A stretch of 64,000 bases of DNA from Calothrix sp. NIES-4105 (GCF_002368415.1 NZ_AP018290.1:7617717-7681716), one strand, 5' to 3'; positions 26,946 to 36,847 are shown, numbered from the stretch's first letter. Translations and numbers: made by a program. The notes: generated from the sequence alone by a model not told the origin.

Positions 26946-28004
26946 TTATATATTCAATAAATTAAGCGATGCGATTGTTGAAGTTAACGCAGATGGATTG
27001 ACCCCAGCCTTATGAGCCGCTATCACTCCTACTGCTTCTAAATATGAATTTACCTGTAATGATTTTACCCCTAGTGGTTGAGATGGGACTTGAGAAAGTG
27101 TTTCGTTTTCTTCTATTGTAACAATTAAACACTTTTGGCTCAAAGTTAGTATTGCGCTACTACCACAAGCAGTTGCAGGTACAATCACAGCATCTACCTG
27201 GCTTGCCCAAATATCATTCGGTTCAGAAATATAGTTATGCTTATCTTTTACAATAAACTGCGGCGCCTTATTCAAGCCAACTAACACACTTGGTAGAAAA
27301 GTATAACCGATTTCTTCCGCTGCCGAACGTGGGGATAAATTTATATCTAAAGGAGGAGGTAAAAAAGCCGGAGCGTGCGCGCATGGTATTTGAAACTCGC
27401 GTACTATTAAATGACTAATCACCGCTTCGGCGCCAGCTATTGGGTCTACCCCTTTCCCTAAACGGTAATTTCTATCAGCTTCGGAATCAACTTCGTTACT
27501 GAACCGCGCGACAACCGCTATCGCATTAGCACCAACCTTATTTATTAAAGTGTCTGCTGCCCTTAATAAACTATCAGGATTACCAATAGTTCCCCAACTG
27601 GCGCCATCCGTCAACCGTAATTCTATATTCAAAGGCGCATCAGTAATAACATAATCAGTCACCGATATACCCAAAGTTGCCCTAGCAGCATCAACAGCCT
27701 GCAACTGTCGCAATCGTAAATCAGCTTCAATACCCTGGTCTAAAAGCAAACCTATCTTATTGTAATGCACTGGACGCAATCCCCACTCACCCGCAGCAAA
27801 CCTATCCAGTCCATACCCCTCAACATACAACGCATTCGGAATATTCCAATACAACATGGCGCCGTTCATTACATTAGGATGCGTAATAAGTCTATCTACA
27901 ACTTGTGCCAAAGTCTTCGCCACAGGCAACGCATCACCCGCATATCCGCCAATCGCGGCGCCAATTCCAGTAGGTATAATTAAAATCGCAGTATATGGAC
28001 GCAT
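26946..28004 (-). CDS. DUF3326 domain protein
   Basis: A 352-aa protein opening MRPYTAILIIPTGIGAAIGG. It has GYGLDRFAAGEWGLRPVHYN and NKIGLLLDQGIEADLRLRQL, and later VARFSNEVDSEADRNYRLGK and GVDPIAGAEAVISHLIVREF. This matches the DUF3326 family, widespread in cyanobacteria and of unproven function. It is probably cytosolic. ATG 28004 is the clear start; it lies 12 bases after the HicB-tail gene on the same strand. Confidence 0.85.
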   Translation of the reverse strand: MRPYTAILIIPTGIGAAIGGYAGDALPVAKTLAQVVDRLITHPNVMNGAMLYWNIPNALYVEGYGLDRFAAGEWGLRPVHYNKIGLLLDQGIEADLRLRQLQAVDAARATLGISVTDYVITDAPLNIELRLTDGASWGTIGNPDSLLRAADTLINKVGANAIAVVARFSNEVDSEADRNYRLGKGVDPIAGAEAVISHLIVREFQIPCAHAPAFLPPPLDINLSPRSAAEEIGYTFLPSVLVGLNKAPQFIVKDKHNYISEPNDIWASQVDAVIVPATACGSSAILTLSQKCLIVTIEENETLSQVPSQPLGVKSLQVNSYLEAVGVIAAHKAGVNPSALTSTIASLNLLNI

Positions 28005-28016
28005 GGAGACAAATAT

Positions 28017-28229
28017 TTAGGCAGCAGTACTAAGTAAGAATAATATATATTGATTCAAACTAACGTTTTCTGTTTCTGCTGCTTCTGCTAAACGGCGATG
28101 TAAAGACTTTGGCATTCGCAGTAACAATTTACCGCTAAAAGTTTCATCTGTACTAGGAAGTGGTATTTCATCATCATTTTCATAAACCGTTTCCAGCCAT
28201 AACTCCCTAGCTTCATTAATATTTACCAT
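28017..28229 (-). CDS. HicB-like C-terminal ribbon-helix-helix protein, 70 aa
   Basis: The last 40 residues (GKLLLRMPKSLHRRLAEAAE then NVSLNQYILFLLS) are the DNA-binding tail of HicB antitoxins. The usual N-terminal pseudo-nuclease domain is absent, replaced by about 30 acidic residues. No hicA is adjacent. It may be a shortened free-standing regulator or a remnant. It directly precedes the DUF3326 gene, so it may share its promoter. Confidence 0.6.
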   Translation of the reverse strand: MVNINEARELWLETVYENDDEIPLPSTDETFSGKLLLRMPKSLHRRLAEAAETENVSLNQYILFLLSTAA

Positions 28230-28269
28230 TGTCTGTTCTATGAAACTTACTCAAACCTACTTACTGCCA

Positions 28270-28384
28270 GAGTAATTAAGTTCAATGTTCACTTCTTGCT
28301 TCAACTTGGGGAGTCGGCTCCTTCCAATCCACAAGCGTTTTCCTCCTAGAGGCTTCAACCTCGAACCGAGGTCACTACGATATC
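28270..28384 (-). ncRNA. Probable omega (re)RNA at the tnpB 3' end
   Basis: Downstream of the tnpB stop, the minus strand carries CTCGGTTCGAGGTTGAAGCC and GGAAGGAGCCGACTCCCC, with GGTTCGAGG/CCTCTAGG and GGAGCCGACTCC hairpins, then AAGTTGAAGCAAGAAGTGAA. Position and hairpins fit the scaffold that guides TnpB. The guide boundary is unknown. Confidence 0.5.
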
Positions 28385-29620
28385 TTAAATCTTATTAATG
28401 CGCGCACCTTTCTTTTTCCTAGACCGTTTTATAGACTTTTTCTGCAATGGATGAGCCAGATGATTATCAGCCCTTTCCAAATTAATTGCAGCGTTTAAGT
28501 CACGGTCTATGATAAAGTTACAGGCGCCGCAGTTAAAAACGCGGTCAGATAGTTTCATGTCTTGAACATGTCCACATCTCGAACAAGTTTTAGAACTTGG
28601 ATACCATCTGTCCACAACTTCTAATTTGGTTCCGTAATGAGATTGTTTATAATCAAGCATTCTCCGGAACTCATACAATCCCAAACTAGAAACCGCTTCT
28701 GCCAATTTGTGATTGGCAACCATGCCTGAAACATTTAAATCCTCAACACGGATTTTATAATATTTCTTGCTAATCTCAGTAGTAGTTTTCTGTAAGAAGT
28801 CTCTACGAATATTAGCTATCCGAGCATGTTTCCGAGCTATAGAATCAAAGAACTTTTTGGCATTCTTACTAGCCCGTATTCCCTTACTTCTATTACCAAA
28901 CTGTTTGTTCCGATTTTGCCACTGTTCTTTGGATAGCTTGGTTTTCGCTTTTTTGAGGGACAGGGGCGCCTCGATTGTGGAATTGTCTGATAATGTTGCA
29001 AAGGTCTTAACACCCAGGTCAATGCCTACTTTTTCTACTTTGTGTATGATTGGTGTCACACGGTCTGCATCGATATTGGAAGATACGAACCACTTATCCG
29101 CAGTACGAGTCACAGTGAAGGTTTGGGATGAGTAATAAAAATCTACCTTTTGCTTTGAGCGTACAACTCCTATTCCTGGTAAATTGATTTTTATACCAGG
29201 TTCAATAACAACTCGGTTTGTAAATGGTAAAGCTGGTTCTCCTTTTTTAAGGTAAGTACCAGAAGTTCTATAAAGGGTAAATTTATCACCCTTTTTCTTA
29301 GTTGCTAAAACTGGAAACTCAGTTAGACCTTTACGCCACCGAGAAATCGCTTCTCCCAAATCTTGAAAAGCTGATTGATATATAGTACTAGGATAGTTTT
29401 TAGTCCAGGCATATTCAGGAAGAGTCATTACATTGTTTGTAAAAACCTTCTTAATTTCTGATATTCTATCTCTATCAGAAGCTTTTACATCTTCAAATCC
29501 CCAAGATGCTTTTAACATCTCTAACCCAAAGTTGTAAACAAACCTTCTGAATCCTGCATTTGCCAGCATTAAAGATGTTTCCTTGTTGTTTAATTTCAAC
29601 TCCCTCTTTAATGCGTACAT
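28385..29620 (-). CDS. tnpB: RNA-guided endonuclease TnpB
   Basis: A 411-aa TnpB from ATG 29620 (MYALKRELKLNNKETSLM); an in-frame TTG six codons earlier is less likely. It has the split RuvC site, GIDLGVKTFATLSD (Asp), IRVEDLNVSGM (Glu) and IDRDLNAAINL (Asp), and a zinc ribbon with CSRCG and CGACN. All catalytic residues are present, so it is probably active as a guided nuclease that helps retain the element. No tnpA accompanies it. Confidence 0.93.
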   Translation of the reverse strand: MYALKRELKLNNKETSLMLANAGFRRFVYNFGLEMLKASWGFEDVKASDRDRISEIKKVFTNNVMTLPEYAWTKNYPSTIYQSAFQDLGEAISRWRKGLTEFPVLATKKKGDKFTLYRTSGTYLKKGEPALPFTNRVVIEPGIKINLPGIGVVRSKQKVDFYYSSQTFTVTRTADKWFVSSNIDADRVTPIIHKVEKVGIDLGVKTFATLSDNSTIEAPLSLKKAKTKLSKEQWQNRNKQFGNRSKGIRASKNAKKFFDSIARKHARIANIRRDFLQKTTTEISKKYYKIRVEDLNVSGMVANHKLAEAVSSLGLYEFRRMLDYKQSHYGTKLEVVDRWYPSSKTCSRCGHVQDMKLSDRVFNCGACNFIIDRDLNAAINLERADNHLAHPLQKKSIKRSRKKKGARINKI

Positions 29621-29690
29621 AGTTGCCCCTGAACTCAATATTCACTATGTACGAAACTTTAGCAAGGAATAATTAGGTTTGTCAATCAGG

Positions 29691-29956
29691 AACAATAAAC
29701 TTTTTTAAATCAGCTTTTTTATACCTCCTAAGATCGGCAAAGCGCAAATAATCCAAGAAAAAGTTAATAAATAGGGTTATACCTTTTTGGATAACTACGA
29801 CTATCCATACTGATACTAATGAATATGGCAGTAATGTCTAGATGAATCAAAGCATTTATACGAACTTTACATATACAAATGATTATTTATAGAAAATTTA
29901 CTTTTGCTGTACCAGTTTTTATAATTAATCGGGAATTCTAAAACTATAGAGTTTCT
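29691..29956. other. Gene-free AT-rich spacer
   Basis: Between the tnpB element and the nuclease gene. No coding frame, hairpin or known site is supported. Confidence 0.4.
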
Positions 29957-30751
29957 GTGAAAATCATTATGCAAGAACAGCACAACAGAAAGGAAACATA
30001 TATTATTGGTTTATTCCTCTCTAAATTTGATGAAGCGGCTTTGATAGAATTAAAGTGTAAAACCTGGAAAGAAGCATATATAAAAATTAGTGACTCTTTA
30101 GGGTGTAAAGACACTACTATAAAACAAATTCGTGATTGGTTTGACCCTTTTTTTCCAAATAAAAGGCAAGGTTGGCACAAGAATAAACCTCATAAAATGG
30201 TCAGAGATGTCCTTAATGAGTTTCGCAATTATGAATTAAAAGATTTAAAATCTCTAGTAGAAAAAATATTAGAAGATGAGTTATTGTCCAATCTTCAAAG
30301 CTCAAATAATTTAACTATTCATTTAAGTCATACAAAAAGGAAGCAATTAATCAAAACAGTCGCAATAGAAAAGCAGCAGAAGCTAAAAGAAAGGAATCAA
30401 GACGAACTAGAATATTTATTAAAATTATGGAAGCAAGAAGGAGGTAGAAGGGAAGTTCCTATTTTTGACTGTAAATCTCTTTCTTTGGTGGGAATAGCAG
30501 ATTTAATCACAGATACACAAGTCATCGAAGTCAAAGATATTAAGAATTTTAAACATGCGATTGGGCAAATATATGCTTATTGGTATTACTTCTCACTAGG
30601 ACGTGATTCAAATATTTACAGATTAATTCCTCGAATTCACTTATTTGGGGGTAATGGTATTAATGACTATAGAGTTCAACTATGTCAGTCATTAATGAAA
30701 AAAGTTTTTAAGCCTTATAAAGTATCGGCTGTTGTCACTTATGCTAAATAA
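29957..30751 (+). CDS. Predicted PD-(D/E)XK endonuclease with N-terminal helical domain
   Basis: A 264-aa protein. The N-terminal 100 residues (YIIGLFLSKFDEAALIELKC then ISDSLGCKDTTIKQIRDWFD and FFPNKRQGWHK) match the helical domain seen at the N-terminus of HNH-type restriction enzymes. The C-terminal core LSLVGIADLITDTQVIEVKD then IGQIYAYWYYF gives G-x-D...E-V-K, a PD-(D/E)XK site. This suggests a restriction or homing nuclease in which the nuclease fold has been swapped. The start could be 29957 or ATG 29969. No methylase is adjacent. Confidence 0.7.
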   Translation: MKIIMQEQHNRKETYIIGLFLSKFDEAALIELKCKTWKEAYIKISDSLGCKDTTIKQIRDWFDPFFPNKRQGWHKNKPHKMVRDVLNEFRNYELKDLKSLVEKILEDELLSNLQSSNNLTIHLSHTKRKQLIKTVAIEKQQKLKERNQDELEYLLKLWKQEGGRREVPIFDCKSLSLVGIADLITDTQVIEVKDIKNFKHAIGQIYAYWYYFSLGRDSNIYRLIPRIHLFGGNGINDYRVQLCQSLMKKVFKPYKVSAVVTYAK

Positions 30752-30888
30752 AATAATTTGTTTAAAATCTATAAAACTCTACTATCGGCATATATCTTTG
30801 GCAATAATGGGGCAGATAGCATTTCCTATATTATGCAGGGCGGGCAAGGATGCCCGCTCCACAAGAGATTGTTGAATATTTTTGATTT

Positions 30889-31065
30889 TTAGGCTTGTTT
30901 TGTTACTACTGCTTCGACTTTCACTTTTTGTTGTTCTGTGTCTACAGAGGTTATTGCCCAGCGTAGGGGTTCACCTTGTTTTTTTAGTTCGGTTTCTACT
31001 GCTTTTTGTAGTTCGGTTGGGGTTTCTTGTAGGTCAATTTCTGCGCTGATGAAATGTGTGGTCAT
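30889..31065 (-). CDS. Small conserved cyanobacterial protein, 58 aa
   Basis: ATG 31065 opens MTTHFISAEIDLQETPTELQ, then VETELKKQGEPLRWAITSVD and VKVEAVVTKQA before TAA. The compact strand-helix-strand pattern and the regular coding style support a real gene. The function is unknown. The tandem repeat array begins 40 bases upstream of it. Confidence 0.6.
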   Translation of the reverse strand: MTTHFISAEIDLQETPTELQKAVETELKKQGEPLRWAITSVDTEQQKVKVEAVVTKQA

Positions 31066-31105
31066 GGTTGTTTGTCCTGATGTGTCTATAAATATAACTG
31101 GCGCC

Positions 31106-31374
31106 GGGGCGGGTTTACAATGATTTTTCGTTAATCTTGATGATTTTTGGATATGTCGGGGCGGGTTTACGATGATTTTTTGTTAATCTTGATGATTTTT
31201 GGATATGTCGGGGCGGGTTTACAATGATTTTTTGTTAATCTTGATGATTTTTGGATATGTCGGGGCGGGTTTACGATGATTTTTCGTTAATATTGATGAT
31301 TTTTGGATATGTCGGGGCGGGTTTACGATGATTGTTGGTTTTGCCCTTGGATTTGTGGTTAACCCGCCCCTACG
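31106..31374. repeat. 52-bp tandem repeat, five copies, closed by an inverted arm
   Basis: GGGGCGGGTTTAC starts at 31106, 31158, 31210, 31262 and 31314, each followed by GATGATTTTT and TTGATGATTTTTGGATATGT. Only the last copy ends with the pairing arm TTAACCCGCCCCTAC. The left arm and loop have been amplified without the right arm. Confidence 0.9.
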
Positions 31375-31454
31375 ATAATCATGCGGTATTCACTGCTTTG
31401 CTCATCCGGTTTACCTCACTGTCTCTATGCATGGAATTGGCACAATAGGGACAT

Positions 31455-32093
31455 ATGCAACAAAGATTAATGAAGCCGCAGCAATCAAGGAATTATTTAG
31501 ATATGCCTATTATACGCTCTTCTCGTCAAGGTGATATTCAAGCTATGCGTCGTTTAATGGATTCTATGTTTCAAGATATGATGGTACGTCAACCACAAAT
31601 GGTAGATTTTAGACCAGCGGTCGAACTACAAGATACTAATGAAGCTTTGGTTTTACGCGCGCTTCTTCCTGGTATTGATGCAAGAGATTTAGATATTCGC
31701 GTTACCAAGCAAGCGGTTGTTATCTCTGGTGAGAAGAGTGACAACAATCAAACTGAGAAAATTGGTTATTTCCGTTCAGAGTTTACTTATGGCAAGTTCC
31801 AACGGGTAATTCAATTGCCTGTTGCAGTTGAGAACGATAACGTGCAAGCTGAATATAAGAATGGTATTTTGTCTTTGACATTGCCAAAAGCAAGCGCTGC
31901 ACGTAATCAAGTTGTGAAAGTTAACTTGTTAAACAATCCTCCTGCAACTTCGGCGCCTGCTATTCAAGAAGCAGAACCTACCGCAGCAGTTGAAGAAGTT
32001 CAACCTACTCAAGAGAAGAATGAAGTCGTAGCTACTGAAGTTGCTCAACCTACTCAAATGGCTGAAGAACTCCAAGATGTTTGGGCAGCGTAA
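31455..32093 (+). CDS. Small heat-shock protein, Hsp20/alpha-crystallin family
   Basis: A 212-aa protein with an alpha-crystallin domain at about 50-145: FRPAVELQDTNEALVLRALL, GIDARDLDIRV, GYFRSEFTYGKFQRVIQLP, and KNGILSLTLPKA. It acts as an ATP-independent holdase. The start could be 31455 or ATG 31503 (MPIIRSSRQG, with AAGGAA before it). The C-terminal tail of about 60 residues rich in Glu, Pro and Thr is longer than usual. A clear terminator follows. Confidence 0.9.
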   Translation: MQQRLMKPQQSRNYLDMPIIRSSRQGDIQAMRRLMDSMFQDMMVRQPQMVDFRPAVELQDTNEALVLRALLPGIDARDLDIRVTKQAVVISGEKSDNNQTEKIGYFRSEFTYGKFQRVIQLPVAVENDNVQAEYKNGILSLTLPKASAARNQVVKVNLLNNPPATSAPAIQEAEPTAAVEEVQPTQEKNEVVATEVAQPTQMAEELQDVWAA

Positions 32094-32164
32094 TCGTTCG
32101 ATGAGGGATTTTTGCCCTCATTGTCGCTCTGAGATAACTTAAATTTACTGTAATTAGAATTAAT

Positions 32165-32198
32165 AATCCCGGTTTCGTGAAAGTTACCGGGATTGTTT
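32165..32198 (+). terminator. Rho-independent terminator of hsp20
   Basis: AATCCCGGT and ACCGGGATT form a perfect 9-bp stem over a 12-base loop, followed by GTTTAA. It lies 72 bases after the hsp20 stop. Confidence 0.7.
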
Positions 32199-32358
32199 AA
32201 TATGGGGGATTTTTACAACAAATGCTATAGTTATAGGACTTTGAGTAAAATTTATTAACGTACATATACGACTGCTTAAATTTTGTAATACAATTTTTAG
32301 AATCTTGACTGTGAGGGCACTAAGCAATACGTATAATATACGCCAAAAAATCGCGATA

Positions 32359-33021
32359 TTAACTTGCAATTTGTCCAGCCTTTCCACTAATCCAATCAAT
32401 ACATTCATCGGTTGTCATTAAAAATACATCAATATTTTTAAGCTCCTCAATCCCCTTCTCATAGATACCTGAAACTGCATCCGTTACTAAAACAATTCGG
32501 AAATCTCGCATACTGGCGCCGTATATTGAAGCACGAGGGCAATTGGGAAAGTTACAGCCACAAAATACGACAGTATCTATACCTTTATCACGTAAATGCG
32601 ACTCAAGCCCAGTTTGGTAGAAAGCGTCCCAACGGGGTTTATACATTGCCCACTCATTCTTACTAATAAGTTGAAACTCTCCTTGAAGCAAACGCTCTGC
32701 TTCAAGAAAGATAGTTTTATCTGGTTTCAACTCATTAACGAGTTCTGCACCACTTGTACCTGGAGTTGCAATTTTTGCTCCCTCTTCTATTAATTCTTTA
32801 CGACAAGCATCAACGTTACTGCCATCTGAAAGATAAAGGCGAATTACATGGACAATCGGATGTTCAGCAACACGAAATGCATTTAGTAGTTGTAGTATTT
32901 GTGGAATTTTTTCATATGTGCCTCGAATTTTTGCAGTGGCGCCAACAACAGTAAAGTCATTCTGAACGTCAATGCTAATTAAGGCAGATGATGCTTGTTT
33001 TGGAAAAGTATATTTGTTCAT
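32359..33021 (-). CDS. Isochorismatase-like cysteine hydrolase
   Basis: A 220-aa protein of the isochorismatase superfamily with the Asp-Lys-Cys triad: D18 in ALISIDVQNDF, K128 in YKPRWDAF and C161 in FCGCNFPNCPRASIYGASMR. Members hydrolyse isochorismate, nicotinamide or other small amides; the substrate cannot be told here. The start codon lies next to the stop of the broken O-methyltransferase gene on the same strand, so the two formerly shared an operon. Confidence 0.85.
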   Translation of the reverse strand: MNKYTFPKQASSALISIDVQNDFTVVGATAKIRGTYEKIPQILQLLNAFRVAEHPIVHVIRLYLSDGSNVDACRKELIEEGAKIATPGTSGAELVNELKPDKTIFLEAERLLQGEFQLISKNEWAMYKPRWDAFYQTGLESHLRDKGIDTVVFCGCNFPNCPRASIYGASMRDFRIVLVTDAVSGIYEKGIEELKNIDVFLMTTDECIDWISGKAGQIAS

Positions 33022-33447
33022 TTAGGGGTCACTAGTCACAAGCGCAATTGCCAAACCATCATAGCCTTTACTGCCTACTGTTTGAATTATTGTTACTGTC
33101 ACGCGCGCTTCTGCTGCCAGTTTCTCATTGAAACGGCGTATACCTTGAACGTTTGTATCTGTGCTATTTGCATCAATTACGGCGCCTCTTCGTACAACAT
33201 TATCAGTGATAATTAAGCTACCGCGTCGATTTAATTTAAGTGCCCATGCAAAATACTCTGCTGCGTTCACTTTGTCGGCATCAATAAATACTAAGTCAAA
33301 CGGCGCCAGTCCTTCAGTAGCAAGCTGCTAGAGTATCCAATGCTGCCCCCAACGCACATCGACTTTATCAATTAATCCGGCGCGCTCAATATTAGCACGA
33401 GCAACAGCAGCATGTTTTGGGTCAGCCTCTAAAGTAATTAATTTGTG
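33022..33447 (-). pseudogene. Broken SAM-dependent O-methyltransferase gene
   Basis: The 3' part (AEYFAWALKLNRRGSLIITD then NVVRRGAVIDANSTD) is the C-terminus of a caffeoyl-CoA-type O-methyltransferase. Upstream, KLITLEADPKHAAVARANIE and GLAPFDLVFIDADK are recognisable. An in-frame TAG and compensating shifts lie near 33330, and the N-terminal third with the SAM loop is missing. It directly precedes the isochorismatase-like gene. Confidence 0.7.
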
Positions 33448-33572
33448 GTATCTGAGCATCAACGATTGCACTTAGGCGCCAAGAAAAAACAATTACCCGT
33501 GCAGAACTAGAAAGAAGATTAAGCGTTGAACCATAATATTATCTAGACCAGTAATAAAAGTAAATCGGTTTA
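33448..33572. other. Spacer with decayed coding text
   Basis: On the plus strand about 33475-33530 could encode RQEKTITRAELERRLSVEP before a stop, like the tail of a lost gene. No start is seen. Evidence is weak. Confidence 0.25.
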
Positions 33573-33630
33573 CAACAGATGTAACGGATGAAAAAATCAA
33601 CTATCCGTTACATCCGTTGCATCCGTTGCC
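33573..33630 (-). repeat. 3'-end repeat hairpin downstream of the ferredoxin gene
   Basis: On the minus strand GGCAACGGATGCAACGGATG is followed by an inverted partner CATCCGTTACATCTGTTG. The arms 33573-33589 and 33603-33619 pair over about 17 bp with one mismatch and a 13-base loop. It starts 5 bases after the ferredoxin stop and may terminate the transcript. Confidence 0.7.
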
Positions 33631-33634
33631 AAGG

Positions 33635-33952
33635 CTATTTCCCAAATTGTTGTTGATATACAACTTCTTCCTGGTCAGTTATTATTTTCAAATCAGAACG
33701 AGGATAAGACACACATAATAATGCATAACCATCCTTTTGTAATTCAGGACTGATCCCCATACCTTCACTTTGGTCTACTGTGCCACCGTTGGTAATTTTT
33801 GCTGCACAGGTAGTGCAAACACCTGCATGACATGAAGCAGGCAGTTCTAAACCAGCTTTTTCTGCTACTGCTAAAACTGTTTCGTTTTCGGGTACTTGAA
33901 TTGTGAGAGTTTTACCCTGATGGTTAAGTTCAACGGTATATGTTTGTGTCAT
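33635..33952 (-). CDS. 2Fe-2S plant-type ferredoxin
   Basis: A 105-aa ferredoxin with cluster ligands C41, C46, C49 (SCHAGVCTTCAAK) and C80 (ALLCVSYP). The start at ATG 33952 (MTQTYTVELNHQGK) gives the family length; the frame is open to 33991 without a good start. The C-terminal extension DQEEVVYQQQFGK is longer than in PetF, so this is probably a secondary ferredoxin and not the main photosynthetic one. It is a single gene with a repeat hairpin after it. Confidence 0.9.
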   Translation of the reverse strand: MTQTYTVELNHQGKTLTIQVPENETVLAVAEKAGLELPASCHAGVCTTCAAKITNGGTVDQSEGMGISPELQKDGYALLCVSYPRSDLKIITDQEEVVYQQQFGK

Positions 33953-34180
33953 ATGGAGATTTGATAATAACGCTGCAATAGACAAACGCAATATTTTAAC
34001 TCAAAAAATTGTATCTTACCAAATTTGTAGCTATATTTTACACGAACTCAGGAGTTAAGATAAACCACCTTTATCGTTATAATAATTGGCGATACAGTGA
34101 TTATTATAAGCTAGGAGCTTACAAACACTTAAAATTTGGCTGTCACCGCTAAAAAGTTGGATTGATACTTGGAGAGCAGA

Positions 34181-36826
34181 ATGCTGGAATCATACCGCAA
34201 ACACGTTGAAGAAAGAGCAGCACTAGGAATTCCACCGCTGCCATTAGATGCAAAACAAACATCAGAACTGTGCGAACTACTGAAAAATCCACCTGCGGGT
34301 GAGGAACAGACATTACTGCATTTATTACGTGACAGAGTACCACCTGGTGTTGACCCTGCTGCTTACGTTAAAGCTGGTTTCCTCACAGGTATTGCTAAGG
34401 AAGAAATTACTAGTCCTTTAGTTTCCCCGATAGAAGCGGTTGAGTTATTGGGTACAATGATGGGCGGTTACAACGTGCAATCGCTGATCGATTTGTTACA
34501 AGTTCCTACCGTTTCGGTATCTACATCCTCGGAAACTCCTTTAGTAATGGGGGGACAAGGTAAGGAACCCATCGCTGCATATGCTGCTTCGGCTTTGAGT
34601 AAGATATTGCTCGTATATGATGCCTTCCATGACGTTTTAGAATTATCTAAGACGAATCCTTTTGCAAAGCGAGTTGTAGACTCTTGGACAGAAGCGGAAT
34701 GGTTTACTTCCCGCGCGCAGTTAGCAGAATTTATTAATGTCACTGTCTTTAAAGTACCTGGTGAAACCAATACCGATGATTTATCACCAGCACAACACGC
34801 TACGACTCGTCCCGATATTCCTTTACATGCACTTGCAATGTTGGAAACTCGGCAACCAGGAAGTTTAGAGACTATTGTCGAACTGAAGAAAAAAGGACAC
34901 CCCATTGCTTACGTTGGAGATGTAGTAGGTACAGGTTCTTCACGTAAGTCAGCTATCAACTCAGTGTTATGGCATATTGGTCAAGATATTCCTTTTGTTC
35001 CCAATAAGCGCGCGGGTGGATATGTACTTGGTGGAACTATTGCCCCTATTTTCTTCAACACTGCCGAAGATGCAGGCGCCTTGCCTATCGAGTGCGATGT
35101 TACCAAGATGGAAACGGGAATGATAATTACTATATATCCTTATAAAGGAGAAATTACCAACGAAGCCGGAGAAGTTATTTCCACCTTCCAACTTAGACCC
35201 GACACTATGTTAGATGAAGTGCGCGCGGGTGGACGTATACCTTTACTTATTGGACGTACTCTCACAGATAAAACGCGCGCTGCATTAGGTTTAGAAGCTA
35301 GCACTGTATTTACCCGTCCTCAACAACCTGCGGATACAGGTAAAGGTTACACATTAGCACAAAAAATGGTAGGTAAAGCTTGTGGTTTACCAGGAGTTCG
35401 TCCAGGTACATCATGCGAACCTATCATGACCACCGTTGGTTCCCAAGATACCACAGGGCCAATGACGCGCGATGAACTTAAAGAACTAGCATGTTTAGGT
35501 TTCTCCGCTGACTTAGTAATGCAAAGCTTCTGCCACACTGCTGCATATCCCAAACCAGTAGATATCAAAACCCATAAAGAACTTCCTGACTTTATAGCTC
35601 AACGTGGAGGTGTAGCATTACGTCCCGGTGATGGAATTATCCACTCATGGTTAAACCGGATGTTACTACCCGACACAGTAGGAACAGGTGGAGACTCACA
35701 TACACGCTTCCCTCTTGGCATCTCATTTCCCGCAGGTTCTGGGTTAGTTGCATTTGCAGCAGCTTTAGGTGTAATGCCATTAGATATGCCAGAGTCAGTA
35801 TTAGTTCGCTTCAAAGGAGAATTACAACCAGGTGTTACATTACGCGATATCGTAAATGCGATTCCCTACGTAGCGATTCAAAAAGGATTACTAACAGTCG
35901 AGAAAAAGAACAAGAAAAACGTTTACGCTGGAAAGATAATGGAAATCGAAGGTTTGCCAAACTTAAAAGTCGAGCAAGCATTTGAACTAACCGACGCTTC
36001 CGCCGAACGTTCCTGTGCTGGTTGTACAATCAAACTCAGTACAGAAACAGTTTCCGAATATATCCGCTCAAACGTAGCACTGCTCAAAAACATGGTGGCT
36101 AGAGGTTACGGAGATGCTAGAACCATCATGCGCCGTGTTGCCAAAATGGAAGAATGGTTAGCAAACCCAGTATTAATGGAAGCAGACCAAGATGCGGAAT
36201 ATGCGGAAATTATTGAGATAGACTTGAACGAAATTAACGAACCAATTGTAGCGGCGCCAAACGACCCTGATAACGTTAAATTACTCTCAGAAGTAGCAGG
36301 CGACCCAGTACAAGAAGTATTCGTAGGTTCGTGTATGACTAATATTGGACACTATCGTGCTACTGCGAAGGTATTGGAAGGTGCTGGTCAGGTAAGCGCG
36401 CGGTTGTGGGTGGCGCCTCCTACACGGATGGACGAAACACAGTTGAAGAACGAAGGTGTTTATGATGTCTTTGTTGGGGCAAACGCGCGGACAGAAATGC
36501 CAGGTTGTAGTTTGTGCATGGGGAACCAAGCGCGCGTTGAAGATGGAACTACGGTGTTTTCAACTTCGACGAGAAACTTTAATAACCGCATGGGTAAAGA
36601 CGCTCAGGTATATTTAGGTTCTGCCGAGTTGGCTGCAGTATGCGCGCTGTTAGGGAGAATTCCCACAGTACAGGAGTATTTGGATATTGTAGGGACAAAG
36701 ATTCAACCGTTTGCAGATAATTTGTATCGGTACTTGAACTTTGACCAAATTACAGGGTTTGAAGATGAGGGAAGGGTGATAAGTAAAGAAGAGGAAAAGA
36801 AAATTTTGGAACTAAGCGTGAAGTAG
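34181..36826 (+). CDS. acnB: Aconitate hydratase B
   Basis: An 881-aa AcnB, the cyanobacterial aconitase converting citrate to isocitrate with a 4Fe-4S cluster. It has the N-terminal HEAT-like domain ([20 protein letters not shown]), a swivel domain with [20 protein letters not shown], and catalytic motifs [33 protein letters not shown] and [15 protein letters not shown] 10 bases before ATG 34181 decides the start. No neighbour shares its strand. It works next to icd in the TCA branch. Confidence 0.97.
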   Translation: MLESYRKHVEERAALGIPPLPLDAKQTSELCELLKNPPAGEEQTLLHLLRDRVPPGVDPAAYVKAGFLTGIAKEEITSPLVSPIEAVELLGTMMGGYNVQSLIDLLQVPTVSVSTSSETPLVMGGQGKEPIAAYAASALSKILLVYDAFHDVLELSKTNPFAKRVVDSWTEAEWFTSRAQLAEFINVTVFKVPGETNTDDLSPAQHATTRPDIPLHALAMLETRQPGSLETIVELKKKGHPIAYVGDVVGTGSSRKSAINSVLWHIGQDIPFVPNKRAGGYVLGGTIAPIFFNTAEDAGALPIECDVTKMETGMIITIYPYKGEITNEAGEVISTFQLRPDTMLDEVRAGGRIPLLIGRTLTDKTRAALGLEASTVFTRPQQPADTGKGYTLAQKMVGKACGLPGVRPGTSCEPIMTTVGSQDTTGPMTRDELKELACLGFSADLVMQSFCHTAAYPKPVDIKTHKELPDFIAQRGGVALRPGDGIIHSWLNRMLLPDTVGTGGDSHTRFPLGISFPAGSGLVAFAAALGVMPLDMPESVLVRFKGELQPGVTLRDIVNAIPYVAIQKGLLTVEKKNKKNVYAGKIMEIEGLPNLKVEQAFELTDASAERSCAGCTIKLSTETVSEYIRSNVALLKNMVARGYGDARTIMRRVAKMEEWLANPVLMEADQDAEYAEIIEIDLNEINEPIVAAPNDPDNVKLLSEVAGDPVQEVFVGSCMTNIGHYRATAKVLEGAGQVSARLWVAPPTRMDETQLKNEGVYDVFVGANARTEMPGCSLCMGNQARVEDGTTVFSTSTRNFNNRMGKDAQVYLGSAELAAVCALLGRIPTVQEYLDIVGTKIQPFADNLYRYLNFDQITGFEDEGRVISKEEEKKILELSVK

Positions 36827-36847
36827 TTTTGGTGTCTTGTCTTGTGG

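Larger units (their letters stand above)
28250..29690 (-). mobile_element. IS200/IS605-type element with tnpB only
   Basis: A single intact tnpB, with no tnpA, lies in a non-coding frame. The 3' side (28250-28384 on the minus strand) is conserved-looking and hairpin-rich, as expected for the right end and guide RNA. Exact ends were not determined; no target duplication is expected for this family. Confidence 0.6.

Noticed and set aside
30938-31123. 61-codon plus-strand frame
   Set aside because: It is antisense to the better supported 58-aa minus-strand gene and runs into the tandem repeat.
33022-33270. Intact small methyltransferase-like gene
   Set aside because: It lacks the SAM-binding loop; upstream homologous text is broken by a stop and frameshifts, so it is a pseudogene.
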